Source: Haemaphysalis longicornis
Taxonomy: Eukaryota; Arthropoda; Arachnida; Ixodida; Ixodidae
Length of the DNA stretch: 64,000 nucleotides
Assembly (NCBI GenBank): GCA_013339765.2
Contig: CM023450.1
Span: 40,370,711 to 40,434,710 of the forward strand
Direction of reading: 5' to 3'
In this document: positions 37,101-50,900 of the stretch, piece after piece
Layout of the letters: every line of letters begins with the position of its first letter
How positions within the stretch are numbered: position 1 is the first letter of the stretch
Made by a program: the position numbers and the translations under genes
Notes under the pieces: model-generated
The model's input: the letters and a program-made list of their open reading frames with translations, nothing else
Told to the model about the DNA's origin: nothing
The model's database searches: none

Positions 37101-40100
37101 AAAGTCCCGTTGTGACTAACCTTTGGTGAGGTCCAATTGCGTCCCGTGTTTTTCTGTTGTTTGTTAAGTGGAACCCCGCTGATACGTCCCCCGGACTTAC
37201 GACGACCCGCTTCTTACGACGGATCACCGCGGTCCCGGCAAACTCCCCATAGGAAACAATGCATTAAAACCTCGATGACATGACGCTCGGGTGCACATGA
37301 TCCGCTTAATACGACGGAACCTGGCGCGGATAAACCGGCGCTTTTCCCACATTTTACACCGCTTCGCCGCCTCGTCCTGACCTTCTTTATTCTTAGCCCC
37401 CGTTTGACGCTGCTTGATGCCCAAAGGTCTTCAGGCGGGCCAGACCATTTCAGGCGGGCCAGACCTTCAGGCGGGCCAGACCTCAGGCGGGCCAGATCCA
37501 GGCCGGCCAAGACCAGGCGGGCCAGACCAGGCCAGACCATGAGCGAAAAGCTAACTTGCGACGGCCCCACGCGGCAGCAGTACGCCAACGCGACAACCGC
37601 GGGAAGTCGAATGTTCAGGTGGCAGGCGGACTGTGAATTTATAGCTCCCGTCGAGCCGCTGACGAACGGAAGAACACATACGATGCTTCCCCACGGCCGC
37701 TGACCGAGCAGCTGCTTTCCCCGCCCGCTCGATCCAAGTTTCTTCATTTCACGACGCTCTCTCTCCTATATCTCTGCTCTGTGCTTATCAATGTCTTTAA
37801 AAGCGATGTTGTCACTCGCTTCGTTTTTTTGCTAGAGTGCCTCAATTCACGTGCGTCCGCCGCAAGAGTGGAGACAGCGTATACATTGGCACCGCCATTT
37901 TGGGATCATCCGCTGGCCGCCGCAGCAAGACAGTGTAGCAAGACCGCGCCATAATTTTCGCCGCAACACGGTTTACTCGCGAAGTTTGAATCATCTTATC
38001 TATTTCGCACTCCTGGGTATTGTGGGAAACGAAAAAAAGCTATGTGTTGAGTACTTTTACCCAACTGCGACGGCACGGGACCGTTCGAAGGGTGTCTCCA
38101 CCATGTACTTGCAATGCCGTTTTTTTCATCTCCGCCTTCTACTATCGTTCGTTTCTCTTGGCCTCGGCAGTTCCACACTCGACTTTTCCTCTCTTAATTT
38201 GCTCTACCACGTCGGTCTTATCTCGCGCAGCGCAAGGCGCGGGGCTGGCGGGTTATAAATAGCGCCTGACGGCACGGGTGTCGCGTAGCGCGCAGCGCTT
38301 GGCTTGCGGGCCAGCCGGACTCCATGGAGGGGAGGGGGCACAACATAGGCGTTGTTTTTTTTAAACTTGAGATTTCAGTTAAAGGTTCGCAAATACCACG
38401 ACAACGCGCTAAACATAGTAGTGTACATAAGTTCTTAGCCCACCTGTCGCGTGAGTACTTCTACTAGGCCGGCATTTACCCGCACCCCGGTCGTACGACA
38501 CCCCGGTCATACGACGCTTTCTCACGGTCCCTTGAAAGTGGTATTATCGGAATTCCACTGTATTTCATTGTCTGTTCTACTGCCCCCTCCTGCCCTAAGA
38601 ACTTGTACCAACGGTAGTAGTACGAAGAATGTAAATTCAGTCATTGTAAGCCTTTCCCTAAAGTATACTAGATTTGCGTAAGCGGGCTTATCGGTAACAA
38701 AAACGGTACACCTTGGGGAAACAATAATACGCTGTAATAATAATCATCATCATAATCCCTGTCAATTTTTAAAGGCTCACCCCCACGCAGAAAAATCCTG
38801 GATCCGCCCCGAGGTAGCCTTGACTTTCTTGGAGACAAATACATCCACGTCCTGGTGATGGTGATTGCGGTTGCACTGGAATATTACGATAGCATGCGGC
38901 GTTTCGGTCGATGTCATTTCCTCACCCCAGCATCACTCGGCACGAAGCCACTATCATCCGAAAGCTACAAATGGACTCATACACCACCGTACCCTCCTCA
39001 ACAAAATCTACCCTACCCAAGACTACATGACCTGCACCTATCGTTCATTCCCTGGCACCTTATACCACCTGGTATGACAGTGCCAACAATCCCCATCTTT
39101 ATCACTCATCGCCAACCCTGTGAGCAGTGAATGGACCAGCGGACCAGCTCAGACCTTGCAGTGCAGCAAGAAGTTGTTGCTAGAGACCGGGCACCCAACC
39201 AGGACTAAGCACACCCTCCACAGGGCTGCTGCTCCTGCCAACTTGTAACAACTTGTAACAAATGCTCATTTTTAAAAATGTGAACTCCTCGTCCTCCTCA
39301 TTTGGCGTAGGCTTCAATGTAGACGCCGACCTATATATATGTCGCAGCTTCGCAGGCAACGCTTTGCTCACTCTCATAGCTGCTCCGAATGATCCGGTTG
39401 TCCACAGTGGGTAAACCCTTTAATTTGACAAGCAGTAGTGCTTGGCGTGGTGCTACGATGGTGTGAAATCAATTACGGACTATACTGTCTCTTCCCTGGA
39501 AACCAGTATTTTTTGTGTGTCCAGGTCGACGCTGGTCGTCAAATCCACCCTCAGAATCACCAAAACATTACACCGCTAAAAATATAAAATAAAATTGCGG
39601 CAGCTTCTTACTAGTGACACGAAGACTGGGAAAATATCGAAGCTGGTGGCCCCACCTAGCTTATTCTTGGTTCGGCTAAGTTTATGCGTGGTTATGCTGG
39701 AGACTCAGCCGCTTTCTTCATGGCTATGCTTTGAAACTCGGTGAAGTATTCTGCGTGGTGTCGTCGTTAGCCCCCCGAAGAGCAATGAACACTCGGTCGT
39801 TAAAGTACGCGCAATGTACGCGAGCTGGTAACTCCGGACCTTCTGCAACTCGGGGACGTTTCGCCGTAGCTTCACCGGCGCGATATTCGGGATTGGGCGG
39901 AAGTCATCACATCCGTTCTCGAGTAGCGGCGCGGCGGCTTTCGCGCCGGGCTTCCTCTTCTTCGAGGATGACGCTATTCTGTCTCGACCCATCTCTCCTT
40001 TGGTCGGAGACCCGGCTGTTGCACCTCACACGGATTGCCGAACTTGCCGCTGAAATTTCTCCACGACTGGCAAGCCGGGATCATTTGCCCGCAGGCTTTC

Positions 40101-43100
40101 ACATCTCTCCCAAAGTGGGCCACGTTAGCACGCGCTAGAACCATCGGCAACCCACTTCGCGAACTCGGCGTCTTAGCGCGACCGTTTCTGGGCTGCCCAC
40201 TTCAGGCGCGAGCGCACGTGAACTGGCGAGAAGAAGAGCGCGCGAGAGGGTCACGCCACGAACGCTCGGCAGAGTGTCCTCGATGGTCGAGCGCTGCCGG
40301 TGCGAGCGATAACGTCACCGCGTCGGTGCAGCGACGTCATAGCCTGGCGAGGCTTGGCTCCGCCTACGCAGTTGCGCGAAAGTCGTGCCGGGAGGCGCAC
40401 TTCCAAACGCTTCACTGCACAGGGAACCCTCGTGATATGTCTGTTCGCGCGATGTAGAACGGTAATTACATGTCGTCATTGGCTGCACCTTACACCTATA
40501 GCGACCTGACACATATCAAACCACTATTATTCACAAAAACAACACAAAGACTTGTGCTTAAAAAAAATGAAGAAAAATGTAAGCAATGAAAAAAATACTG
40601 AGAGAGACCTGCTGGGGCACGAACCCAAGCCGTCAGCGCCAGTGCGGTACTCTACACTTTTTTTCTTTATTACTCGGTACTCTACACATCGAGGTCAGAG
40701 AACTGGAACAGTGGGCTCCTTTCAGCAGACGCTAAAAAGAATATCGCGCGCAGTGGCATCACACATGTCACGTGGGTGCTCTGTGCAGCGCAGCGTTTGG
40801 AAGCACGCTGCTGGGAGCATGGCGCCAGAGGAGTTTTTAACAGGAGAGCTGCTTAGGCCGATACAAATCCGTCCGGCGGAGACAGAAAACCCCGAGCGCA
40901 CGTGAGCCCGTACCTCGCGGCGACCGCATGGCGTCCCTGACGCAAGGCACCGCGCACGACCTTCGCGCAGTGTCTTTAGCAAAAAAAAAAAAAAGCAGAC
41001 AGAGCGCACGCAAGCGGCTGCCCCGTGGCCACCACCCGGCTTCGTCCAGGCTTGCGCGTGGGCTTACGCCACATCAGGAGCTCCCGTCGTCGTCGTCGTG
41101 TAGCGACCGGCGCACCATGGGTCCGCCGCGCCGAAGACGATGGTGATGAGTCTGTGAAGACATCCCTCCACAATCCACACGTGGGGACGGCCACCGGACC
41201 AGTTGACGAAGAAGTAGACGTCTACCGAGGTGGGCCTGTTGTCGATGTCATTGAGACAACGCCTTTATTAGCCGCTGTAAGATTCCGTAGATTGTTGAAG
41301 CTGCAAGGGCAGCACGAATCAGTCTTATTGTCAATGCGAGATTTTTCTCATCTAAAATTCTCCTGGAATCCGAATTGGTGCCCCTCACGCGACCTGGAGG
41401 CGATTGTAACGAGCCTTCGATGTCGTGTGCCCCAGTTGAACAGATACCTCCACAGGTCTCGTCTGGCGCAGACTGCCATGTGCAGTTACTGTAATGAAGA
41501 AGAGTCTGTCGACCATTTCCTTTTGTCATGTCGGCGATTTTCAAGCCTCAGACGTCAGCTCCTTGAAGTGCCGCTTCATCGCCTGGGGTTGGTATTATCA
41601 GTGCCGGCTCTTTTATCATTTGGGGCTTCAGAAACGGGATATTGCCGCCGGGATGTTTGTTCTGCTCTTCTGCGCTTCATAGAAAATTCCAAAAGATTTA
41701 CAACCTAATTCGTATCTTGTTCTGGCTCCTCACCTGAGCCCTCCAAAAGCATCCATTTCTGATTTTTTTTTATTCTCCTCCTCTCCCTCCTTCTTCTTCT
41801 TCCTCTTCTTATTTTTCTTTATTTAATTATTTATTTACTTATTTCCTTTTTTTTTGTTTCAATATTAACCAAATTCCAAACTCAATTCCTCCAACACAAG
41901 AAAAAGAAAAGCTTCCAAATTTTTATAATTTTCTTTGAATCATTCTAATTTTCTAATTTTCTTTGAATCTCATTCGAATTAACGACTGATGTTTGGCCGA
42001 TCCCCTGGTTGGGTATGCGCCAATATTCAAAGGAACAACAACAACAACAACAACAACAACATGAGGCCGCACTACAACAGAATTTGCCTTACGCGGCTGT
42101 GCCGTCAAAAGACAACGAAAGGAATGACGACGATTGCTACTGAGTAAAACACTGCACATATTCAAATGGTCGTTGCTTTACAGTGCCGTCCAAAACGGCT
42201 TTGCACTTCAGGGGTTGGGCTGCTCCCTCGCTCTTGGGATCCGCTGTGAGTGCGGGGAGGAGCTAGGTCGAGTCCCAGCTCTGCCTCTACTGTTTCTGCA
42301 GCCTTGCACCGCTAGTGCAAGCTGCGCCAATTTATTGGTATTTTTATTTTTTTGCATACACCACCGGACCGTACTCAAGCTTAAACAGCTCCGCTGAGAG
42401 CGCACGTGCAGTGAGCACAGTCCGTTGAAAGAAGATGACGTTCATGGACGATTTTCGCTATCTGGAAGCTCAAAACTGCTGTACCAACCGGCCGCCATGT
42501 GCGTTGATAGAAAGTTAGGAACTGCATTTACAACAAAGCCAGCCATCAAGCAAGGTCGAGATTTCGTTGTGCATTAAAGGTCCCGAGGCGACCTAAATTA
42601 TTCAGTACTGCTCCACTATGGCGCTGCGCCTAGGCGAGGGGTGGAACCTTCAGTTTTGTCCGTTTCACGTCCATTCCACAATATCCCTTTCAAACGAACC
42701 CTGGGTGGCTGAGGGGATACGACCGAAAGCGGTGCAAGAAAAGCAGAGCGGGACGCTGCTTCCCGTGCAGTGGTTCAGGTTAAAGGCCCCGCAAGTGCTA
42801 CGTCCTGAAATGAACGCGGAGAGAACATTTTTGCGTGTATTTATTGTACAATAGAAAGAAAGGAAGGCCCACCAACAGGCGTAAATTGTATCACCTAGGG
42901 GCGGACACCGGAACGCCTGCTGGTGTATAGGGAGGTTGGATACGGATGAAAGAGTACATAGGAATAGGGGGATAGAGTAGAGGGCTTACATAGATGTATA
43001 ACACATGGGCAAGAATAAGAAGGGACATATATACAACGTTGGGTGAAGAAGAAAAAACGAAGCACTGCACATATAAATAAATATCAAAATACAGGACACG

Positions 43101-46100
43101 AAGGTGTACCAAAAAAGGACACCTGCACGCATACACACGCACACACACATATATACACACACAGGAAAGCTACACTAGCAGCTACACTCCACTGTAACGG
43201 GCATAACTCAGAATTCCGCCCCAGATGTATCTTCGATGCGTAAAACACCAACTTGACTTCTAACTTCTGAAATGCGCCTCGACGATGCATCAGTTGGGCT
43301 TCTCGCGCTGGTCTCAGAATCATCCCTTGACTACGTGATGTTGTGTAGTGGCCTTTTGAAATAAAATAGAAGGGCTACCGAGTGTTGTTTGTCCAATTGC
43401 CAATTAATGCGTAAACTTTCTCGACCTGTCTCCTACAACCCACAGGCGTCGAGCGCAAAGTTATGGGCGAAGCTCGGCATGCCCAAGTCCAAGATCATGG
43501 TGGGAATCCCGACCTACGGCCTGTCCTGGGTGCTCACCCATCCCGACCGGTGGCAGGTCGGCTCTCGCGCAGCCGGGCGCGCCCAATATGGTGGCGGCTT
43601 TGTCAGCTACTCTGAGGTACGTCATAGCGGATTGTCTAATCAAGACGTTGTTCGCGCTCCCTGTGAGCTGTGTGCTGTGAAGCAAGCACTTATTTATTTC
43701 TATTTATCATATACTGCAGCCACTTGTTGGCAGCCAAGGCAGGAGTGGTTACATATTTATGCATTCATCACTGTGGTGCAGCGAAACAGGTAACCGCAGG
43801 GTGCCTTGATTCACGCGTCCGTTGCACGTATACGCTGGCGCCGCCATTTTGGGTCACTCGCTCGCCGCTTCAGCAAGTAATTGTATCAAAACCTGGCTTA
43901 AATTATCGCCGCAACGCGATTTACTGGGGAAGTTTGAATCATCTTATCTGTTTCGCGTTGCTGGGTTTTGTGGGAAACGAAAAGAACAACGCTTTGAGCT
44001 CTTTGACCCAATAGCGGCGGCACAGGACCGTTAAAACGGTGCCTCCACCCTGTACGGCGGCGCTGGCAATCGAGGCACCCTAGGTAACCGAACAAGGCAG
44101 CGCTAAAGTTTTCTGAGTAGAAACAAAAAAGCAGGAAAAATAGCGCGCAACACACCCGACAAGCACACTTGGGTAGGTACATCCCGGCTTCCAAGAAAAT
44201 ACACACGAGGCCCTGTTCGTTAAACGTACGTATTGGTAGCCGAAAAGAATGATTCCTGGGTCACAATTTCAGTGACAGTTTGTGGCAGCGCATTCCAATC
44301 CGATACTTGTTCGTGGAAAAAATGAAAAGCGGTGAGCATTGTTTTCGTACTGGGCATTTCAATTGTTTTAGCATCGTTTGTGGCCTGCTTGACGCTATGT
44401 ATTGAGCTGCATGCAATTGTGAAAAGCTATTCCTAAGCTATTGTTAACAATTTCGAAGAGAAATTTTGGGTGGTGTAGTTTCCGGCAGTGCCTCTAGTGT
44501 AGGAAGTCGTGATCGGGTGCGGAGTTCAGTAATTAAAACATGCCTGCCATACGCTTTGTAAATAAGCCGGAGGGATTTGTTTTGGATGCGTTCGAGCGGA
44601 TTCAGATTACCTCTCGGGAAAGGGCGGGGATACTGTGAAGCGTGTCCAAGAGGGGAGGGGATGGGGGGTTGCACTGTACCTTTGGTTAGTGCTACTTTCG
44701 AGGGTGCTTACCCTTCCTCTCATTCTCCTACGGATCCACTACCGGGCAGAGTGCTGTGCATTTTTGCAAAGGCTGTTCCTTGCATTGACACCAATGCTGA
44801 TATCTCTGGGATGCCCAAAAACTCATCTATATCTACAGTGGCACTTCAATAAAACGTGCTGTTGGGCTAGTTGGTATACATACTGAAAGGGGGGCTTAGC
44901 GCAAAAAAATTACGAGGTCGGTGGCAGACGAGCTGTAGACTGGGCTACTTGGTAATTCACTAGTGATCAAATGTAGCGCAGCAGAAACACACGGGACGGA
45001 AGAATACACACGGACGAGCGCTCGTCCGTGTGTATTCTTTCCGTCCCGTGTGTTTCTGCTGCGCTACATTCTGATCACTGTGAGACAGGCGCTGCTAACA
45101 ACTGAGTTTATTTCGAAAAGTACAAGCATTTATATGAACAGGCATGCACTGAAGAAAAAAGAAAGGAAAGGGGAAATGAAAAAGATACACAACGGGCATC
45201 TGATACAGCGCGAACATTAGAAAAAAAAGATTGTAGAAATGCACTTACTTATCATAAATAGAAAGCGACAGTACACTCACGCACATGGGCCCCTTTCATT
45301 TTATTAAAATGCCTCGGCAACCTCACGTGCAGTCACATCTCTGCTTCTTTCGATTATTTTTGTTTGGTCCAGGTCGGGTTTACAAACACAATCACAATAT
45401 TTACAATGTTGGGGCAAGTGTGAACCAGTTCTATTTTTTATCGACAGGGCATGTTCTCTTAGGTGGTCATTGATGCGATCGGCCGGTTTCGTCTGTCTCG
45501 TCTGCCACCGTACCTCGTCTTGTTTGCTCTAAGCCCCCCTTTCACTACAGTGGCAGCAATGCAGATGACGCACAATCACATGCACGAACATGGTGCTGAT
45601 TATGTTCGTATATACACCGATGGATCGTCGACAACCACGTCGTCGTCGTCGGGTTTCACAATACCGAGTCTCCACATTGATCAGGGGGTCAAGCTCTCGC
45701 GCCCCACATCGTCGACGGCTGCAGAGCTTTACGCTATATACCTCACAGACAAATTTATCGCTACCATGACTTCACCGACTAAATAGACACTATTCAAGTT
45801 CAAAAGCGGATCTTAAAGCCCTAAATCCAATTGCGGCTTACACTCACAACAATCTCTTTGCAAGACGCATCCGGGACGTTATGGTAACTGCAATAGGAAG
45901 AACTGAGAAAATAATATTTCAGTGAATTCTAGGGCACATTGAAATACGTGGAAAATTCACGAGCTGACCAAGTAGCAGTAACCGATCATTTAAATTGCAC
46001 GTGTAGCACACTGAACACACACATTACTTTTATACCAAGTAGATGCCAGATTGTTATAGGTAGCATTTATTGAAAAGTTTAGCTATCAATTTTTTCGCTT

Positions 46101-47759
46101 GTCAACACTGGAAACGGCCACGGACATGGCCGCTGCGCCACGGACATGGCGCGGCTTGTGTTACTGCAGCCCGCACGCCTAATAAAAAAAAAAAACCACC
46201 GGCGTGCGTCCTCTGCTCCGTTACAAACCGATTCTCAACGGTGATGTCAACAGAGATGTTATTAATCGCGCTCGCATTGGACTCGAGGCATTACTTTGCG
46301 TTCGGTAGAGTAGAGTTTCGAACGTCCAACCCAAATCATGTGCTTAGCACGGACAAGTACCGCCATCCCGCGGAGCCTGACGGAACCACTGAGGGCGCAC
46401 TCACATGGTTGCCTGCATGCGTGCCTTGCCAGCGAATACAAGCTATACCAATCGCTGTTATACCAAGTGGACCCGTCCCTTGCATACCCGTGTGCGTCCC
46501 ATTTCGGTCGTTCGGTTGACTCGTTATAACATCGCCTTCGTCTTGATGCGGCGTACACCAAGAAATTTCTTTACCGTATTCGACTTGCTGAAGACACATG
46601 TGCTTGTGGACACCAAACTGAAGACGCGCGTCATGTCCTGCTTGAGTGTCCTCTATATGCGACTCAGCGGAAAAAAATTAAGTGGCAAGCTTAATCTGCT
46701 GTCTCGGACACCCCTATCTTTGCAGAAACTGTTGGGACCGTGGGACAATGTACGTAACCAAACCAAAGCCTTAAGTTCCTTTTAGGGGCGAAGAAACTTA
46801 GGGCCTCGCTCTGTCCGGGGCTTGGCGTCCGTGTACGGATTGAATCGAATTGGCTTGGATTGGATTGGATTGAAATGAATTGGATTGAAATAGATTGGAT
46901 TGTATTAAATTGAATTGTATCTGATTGGATTGCATTGGAATGGTAAATACTGTACACATGCGTTCTCACTCGCGCGAGTGGGCAATGCACGGGTGATTTA
47001 CGGTAAGAACGATCCCCAGTGCTTCGCCCACTCGTCATGATTCACTTCGTGGAGATGCGTGATTTTTTTCCAAGTGACGAAGTAGTGCGAACACTACTAA
47101 ACGCGTGCACATTGCTCTTGATGAGTGTGGAAAACACAATGGTATTAGGTAGATAGGTGAGAGTATCTGCGTCGCGTCATGGCCATTTTGTATCGGTTGT
47201 ATATAGATTGTATATAGATTGTATATAGATCGCATATAGATTGTCTTTATATAGGTTGTTTGGGTGATCTTTCAACCATTTCTCTTTAAATGTACTTATT
47301 CTAACGTTGTGGTTCATTAAGATAACCATTGTACCTTTTAATTACTGCAATGTTTGAACTAGCCAGCTCCTTTTTAGATTGGAGCTACTCTCCAATAAAT
47401 CATTATTTTTATCTCTCTATTTCAAAGGTCCGTTTATATGTCGCGTGTGCTAGCCGAACTAGAGCAGTCCAAGTTTCGACTGTGCTTTTTGAATAAAAAA
47501 GGCCACATTCTCCAGACTCCATTCTCAGGTGGCGTATTTGAAAAAAAGTTGACAACACCACCGCCGGTCTCGAAGTGTAACGGAAAGTTTATTTTTAAGT
47601 TCTAGCTCGTGCACTCCAACGTTAACGTCAAACGTCAAACGGTTTTGACCTTCTTACCGAGCGTTTTCTGAAGCTAAAGCCCGTAAAAGTGTGTGGCCCC
47701 GCACCCCGATGCTGATATTGGCTAGCAGGCCGCGTGAGCACGCCACCCGTGCAGTTTAG

Positions 47760-47808
<49 letters not shown>

Positions 47809-47851
47809 ATATATATAGATATAAGATATATATATATAATATATATATATA

Positions 47852-47945
<94 letters not shown>

Positions 47946-50900
47946 CACGTCGAAAGAGGAATGGTATAACGTTTCGGCCGAGGGACCGGCCTTCGTCAGT
48001 ATAACAGTGGTTGTCGTTGTCACGAATTATAAAAGGCGTCTGTTGCAAGATCACGTGAGGGCAAAAACGATCAAAATCAAGTAACATAATCAAAAAAATA
48101 AAAAATCTGTGCGGCACTCCGTTTGATAAAATACAACATAATGGTGGGTCTGACCCGTGCAGTATAAAAAGCCAGCAATGACAAGCACAAATACGCGGAA
48201 AAAATGAGGGCATGATGAACAGTCAGTAGCACAGAATGCAGTCACTGATGCAAGCAACTTAGCTTTCCTGCATGATGGGTTCGAAAGCCAGACTCGAGTA
48301 TCATGGCTTTTATATGGTCAAATGAGTGGCCCGTGATGTCGGCATGCTTTGACATTGGAAGGTGAGGGAGTGTTGATATGTGGGCTTTGTGGTTGTTGAA
48401 CCTTTTCCTGAAGGGTGTTTGGGTTTCGCCAACGTACTGCATATTGCAAATATCGCACTGAAGGAGATAAACCGCGTTGCTCGTGTCGCAAGAATAATTC
48501 CCAGTTATCTTCATGCTGAAATTAGACGTGGTGCCGCTAGCTCTTATTGTGGTAGTCATTTGGCTGCAGACCTCCGCAGCAGTTTTGGGCGACTCCCACA
48601 CCAAATACGTCTTCCAGCATTTTGATGCCAATATGACGGGCACACCAGCGTTTGTATCGCAGTCTGGCGCCCTCATCAAGGATATGGCAAACTTATTAGA
48701 CTTCATTCCATCTACAGCAACAACTCTCTTCATCCACGCCGGAACAAACGACCTGGCCTTCTGCACACCGCGCGCTGCCGGAAAATCAAACTTTCGGCTT
48801 TATTTTGTCCGAAATATTTGTTGTCCTTATACATTATTCCTATGGAACAACTGGCAGGTCCACGGGAAAGTCCGGAATATTCAGCAAGTCCGAATTTCCG
48901 GAGTCCGAAAAAACGTTCGGCTACTGTATCACCATTTAGGAGTTCCTGCCAATATTCAAAGGCGAAGGCCTTAGGTGCCCCATCGTGCGAAAAACCATCG
49001 TAGTAGTCGTTTTTGGTGTAGTTGTTAAGACGAAGCTTGCTATGTCTAACTGAAGGCGTCCGTGCGCACCACAAAAGGAGCCAAGTGCTTAAAGAAACCC
49101 TGCAACACTTTTTTCAACTTCTTTTGAAATGTTAAACGCTTGCAGAACGTAGTTATCCAACACACCCAGTGCTTAGATTATGGGGTGTCAAAGTACCTCA
49201 GCCAAAAATTACTGCTCTATCACCATCAGATGGAGACTCGCTCAAAAGATTTTTCTCGCTTTCCTTGTCTTGACGTTCTCCGACCACCCGAATTACGCCA
49301 CTAAGGTCATGTGGTGGCTGCTGGCTGGTTTTCCTTCAGTTGCAGCAATTAACGCGTTTCGATAGCAACTTTAAAAATAAAGCCACAAAAACAAAGCCGA
49401 AACGGAAGGCGTATCTGGGGCGACGGGCAAATCACGCAGTGCCGCTCCGTGCTGGTGATAACTATAGCTTTTGCAGCACTTCCTGACGCGAAGGAAAGAG
49501 TGAAAGCGCTTATCGAAAGTGTTGCAGGGTCCCTTAACCCCCACGCTACCGCAGCACCTTGCCGACGGGAGAACAAAAGTTAGCTCAGTGTGTGTGCCAC
49601 GTGACGTGTGAACGTGGCGGAATGTGGGCGGAACAAATGCACCCCAGTTACCGAGGATTATGATCCTGGGAAAGCTGTGGTGTCAGTTGTCGCCAGTCTA
49701 CTTATCGAAGTTACCCTGTCAAAGAAAAAAACTGTGGTTGATTGCTCTGTCATATGAATCGGTAAAACACCAAAGTGAAATGTGCAGCGAAATCTGCAGC
49801 TGAGCATGATTTGCGGGTCGGTGGCTGTCTTGTGGGTGTGCCTGGCGAGCGACGTCCTGCTGGCTGGTCGCTTCGGCAAAGGTGTACTAGCGTCATTTCC
49901 GTGATGGATATGACGTCAGTGAAATCTTGGTGTATCCCAGCAAGAAACACTTTCGTGCTCAAATATAAAATGCGAAAACGAACAACCCTAAGTGTAGCGC
50001 ACTCTTTAGTACTAAAGATGGCTTCCCGCAAGAAGACTCTGTGTGCAAGGGTGCACCGTTTACAGGCGGCTTGCTTCGTTGTACTGGCGTCATTTCCGTG
50101 ACGGATATGACGTCAGTAAAATCTTTGTGTATCCCGGAATAAAACACTTTCGTGTAAAAAAAAACCAAAGCAAAACAAGAGGATGTAAATACGACGTAGC
50201 ACTAAAGAAGTCATTGATTGGTATACCCAGACTTTCGCTTCGAAACCGCGTGAGCAGATTTAAGTCCCAGAGAACGTTTTTTACCATTTCCTGCGTGTAT
50301 GTTTCAAACGCCACTGAAACTGTTTGTTAGGTACTTGAATACCTGCGGAATGGCGCGAAGCGTGAGTACGACCCTGAAGCCATGGTCCCTTTCCTGCACA
50401 AGGACAAACTCTGGATAAGCTACGACGACGAGTACAGTGTGCAGCTCAAGGTTAGTTTGCCTCTTGTCTGCATGCTGATTTTTCAACCAAAGCGTTTGTT
50501 TGACTTAGGTCATTTAGGATGCGCACTAGAGTTGCCAATCGGTTACACAGCTCTCTGGAACTGCACGTGGGAGCCGAGGGGCGCGGGGGGGGGGGAGCAA
50601 ATGTGTCGTCGTGGTTGTTATAGAGTGTCACAGGCACAATCGTTTTAAAAAGCTTCTTTAAAAAAGGGGCTACTTTCTTCTTCATTCATCTATTTAGAGC
50701 ATTTCTTTAACTCACGATGTCACCCGGCGTTGGCGTGCCTCGGCGTCCGCAACAGCCGTTCCAGGTGCGCCCTCTCCCCCACTCCTCCTCTCCCGCATCA
50801 CGCTACCCTCCTCGCTCTCAACAACAGGTCCGCACCCCTCCCCCTACACTATATAAAAAATAATACTTACCGGCGCCTGGTTTCGATCCCACGACCCTGC

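Larger units (their letters stand above)
37165..38562. mobile_element. 1.4-kb non-autonomous TA-flanked DNA transposon (pogo/Tigger-like termini)
   Basis: The element 37167-38560 starts AGTGGAACCCCGCTGATAC and ends with the inverse of AGTGGAATTCCGATAATAC (15 of 19 positions match). It is flanked on both sides by TA, as expected for Tc1/mariner-pogo insertion. Subterminal words with C-TACGACG recur near both ends (37196-37220, 38500-38520). There is no transposase; the interior carries a minisatellite and a dispersed repeat. The superfamily is inferred from termini and TA. Confidence 0.7.
36269..43445 (+). other. GH18 intron 5 (7.2 kb)
   Basis: The intron is packed with mobile DNA: a TA-flanked element (37167-38560), a dispersed repeat (37847-38118), LINE ends (38868-39250 and 41050-42061), a tRNA-like module (40605-40665) and a CA repeat (43133-43163). 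The segment 39250-40600 has open frames on both strands but no recognisable domain. Phase 0. Confidence 0.75.
43617..50330 (+). other. GH18 intron 6 (6.7 kb)
   Basis: The intron contains repeat copy B, a minus-strand LINE fragment, the 125-bp palindrome, an RNase H-type LINE, a Penelope-like fragment, a LINE esterase fragment, a TTAA MITE and a duplicated 120-bp word. Phase 0. Confidence 0.8.

Noticed and set aside
39731..40457. Overlapping long frames on both strands
   Set aside because: Open on both strands because of CG-rich composition; no recognisable motif or splice link. Probably an unclassified repeat.
42573..42790. Third TTAA-type MITE
   Set aside because: One end (TTAAAGGTCCCGAGGCGACC) looks right, but no inverse end with TTAA was found within about 1 kb.
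47734..48084. Ile/Tyr- and Arg/Glu-repeat proteins
   Set aside because: Translations of the (AT)n and (AG)n microsatellite.
48523..48766. Extended N-terminus of the GIY-YIG protein
   Set aside because: This part is antisense of the SGNH esterase fragment and matches no Penelope-like domain.
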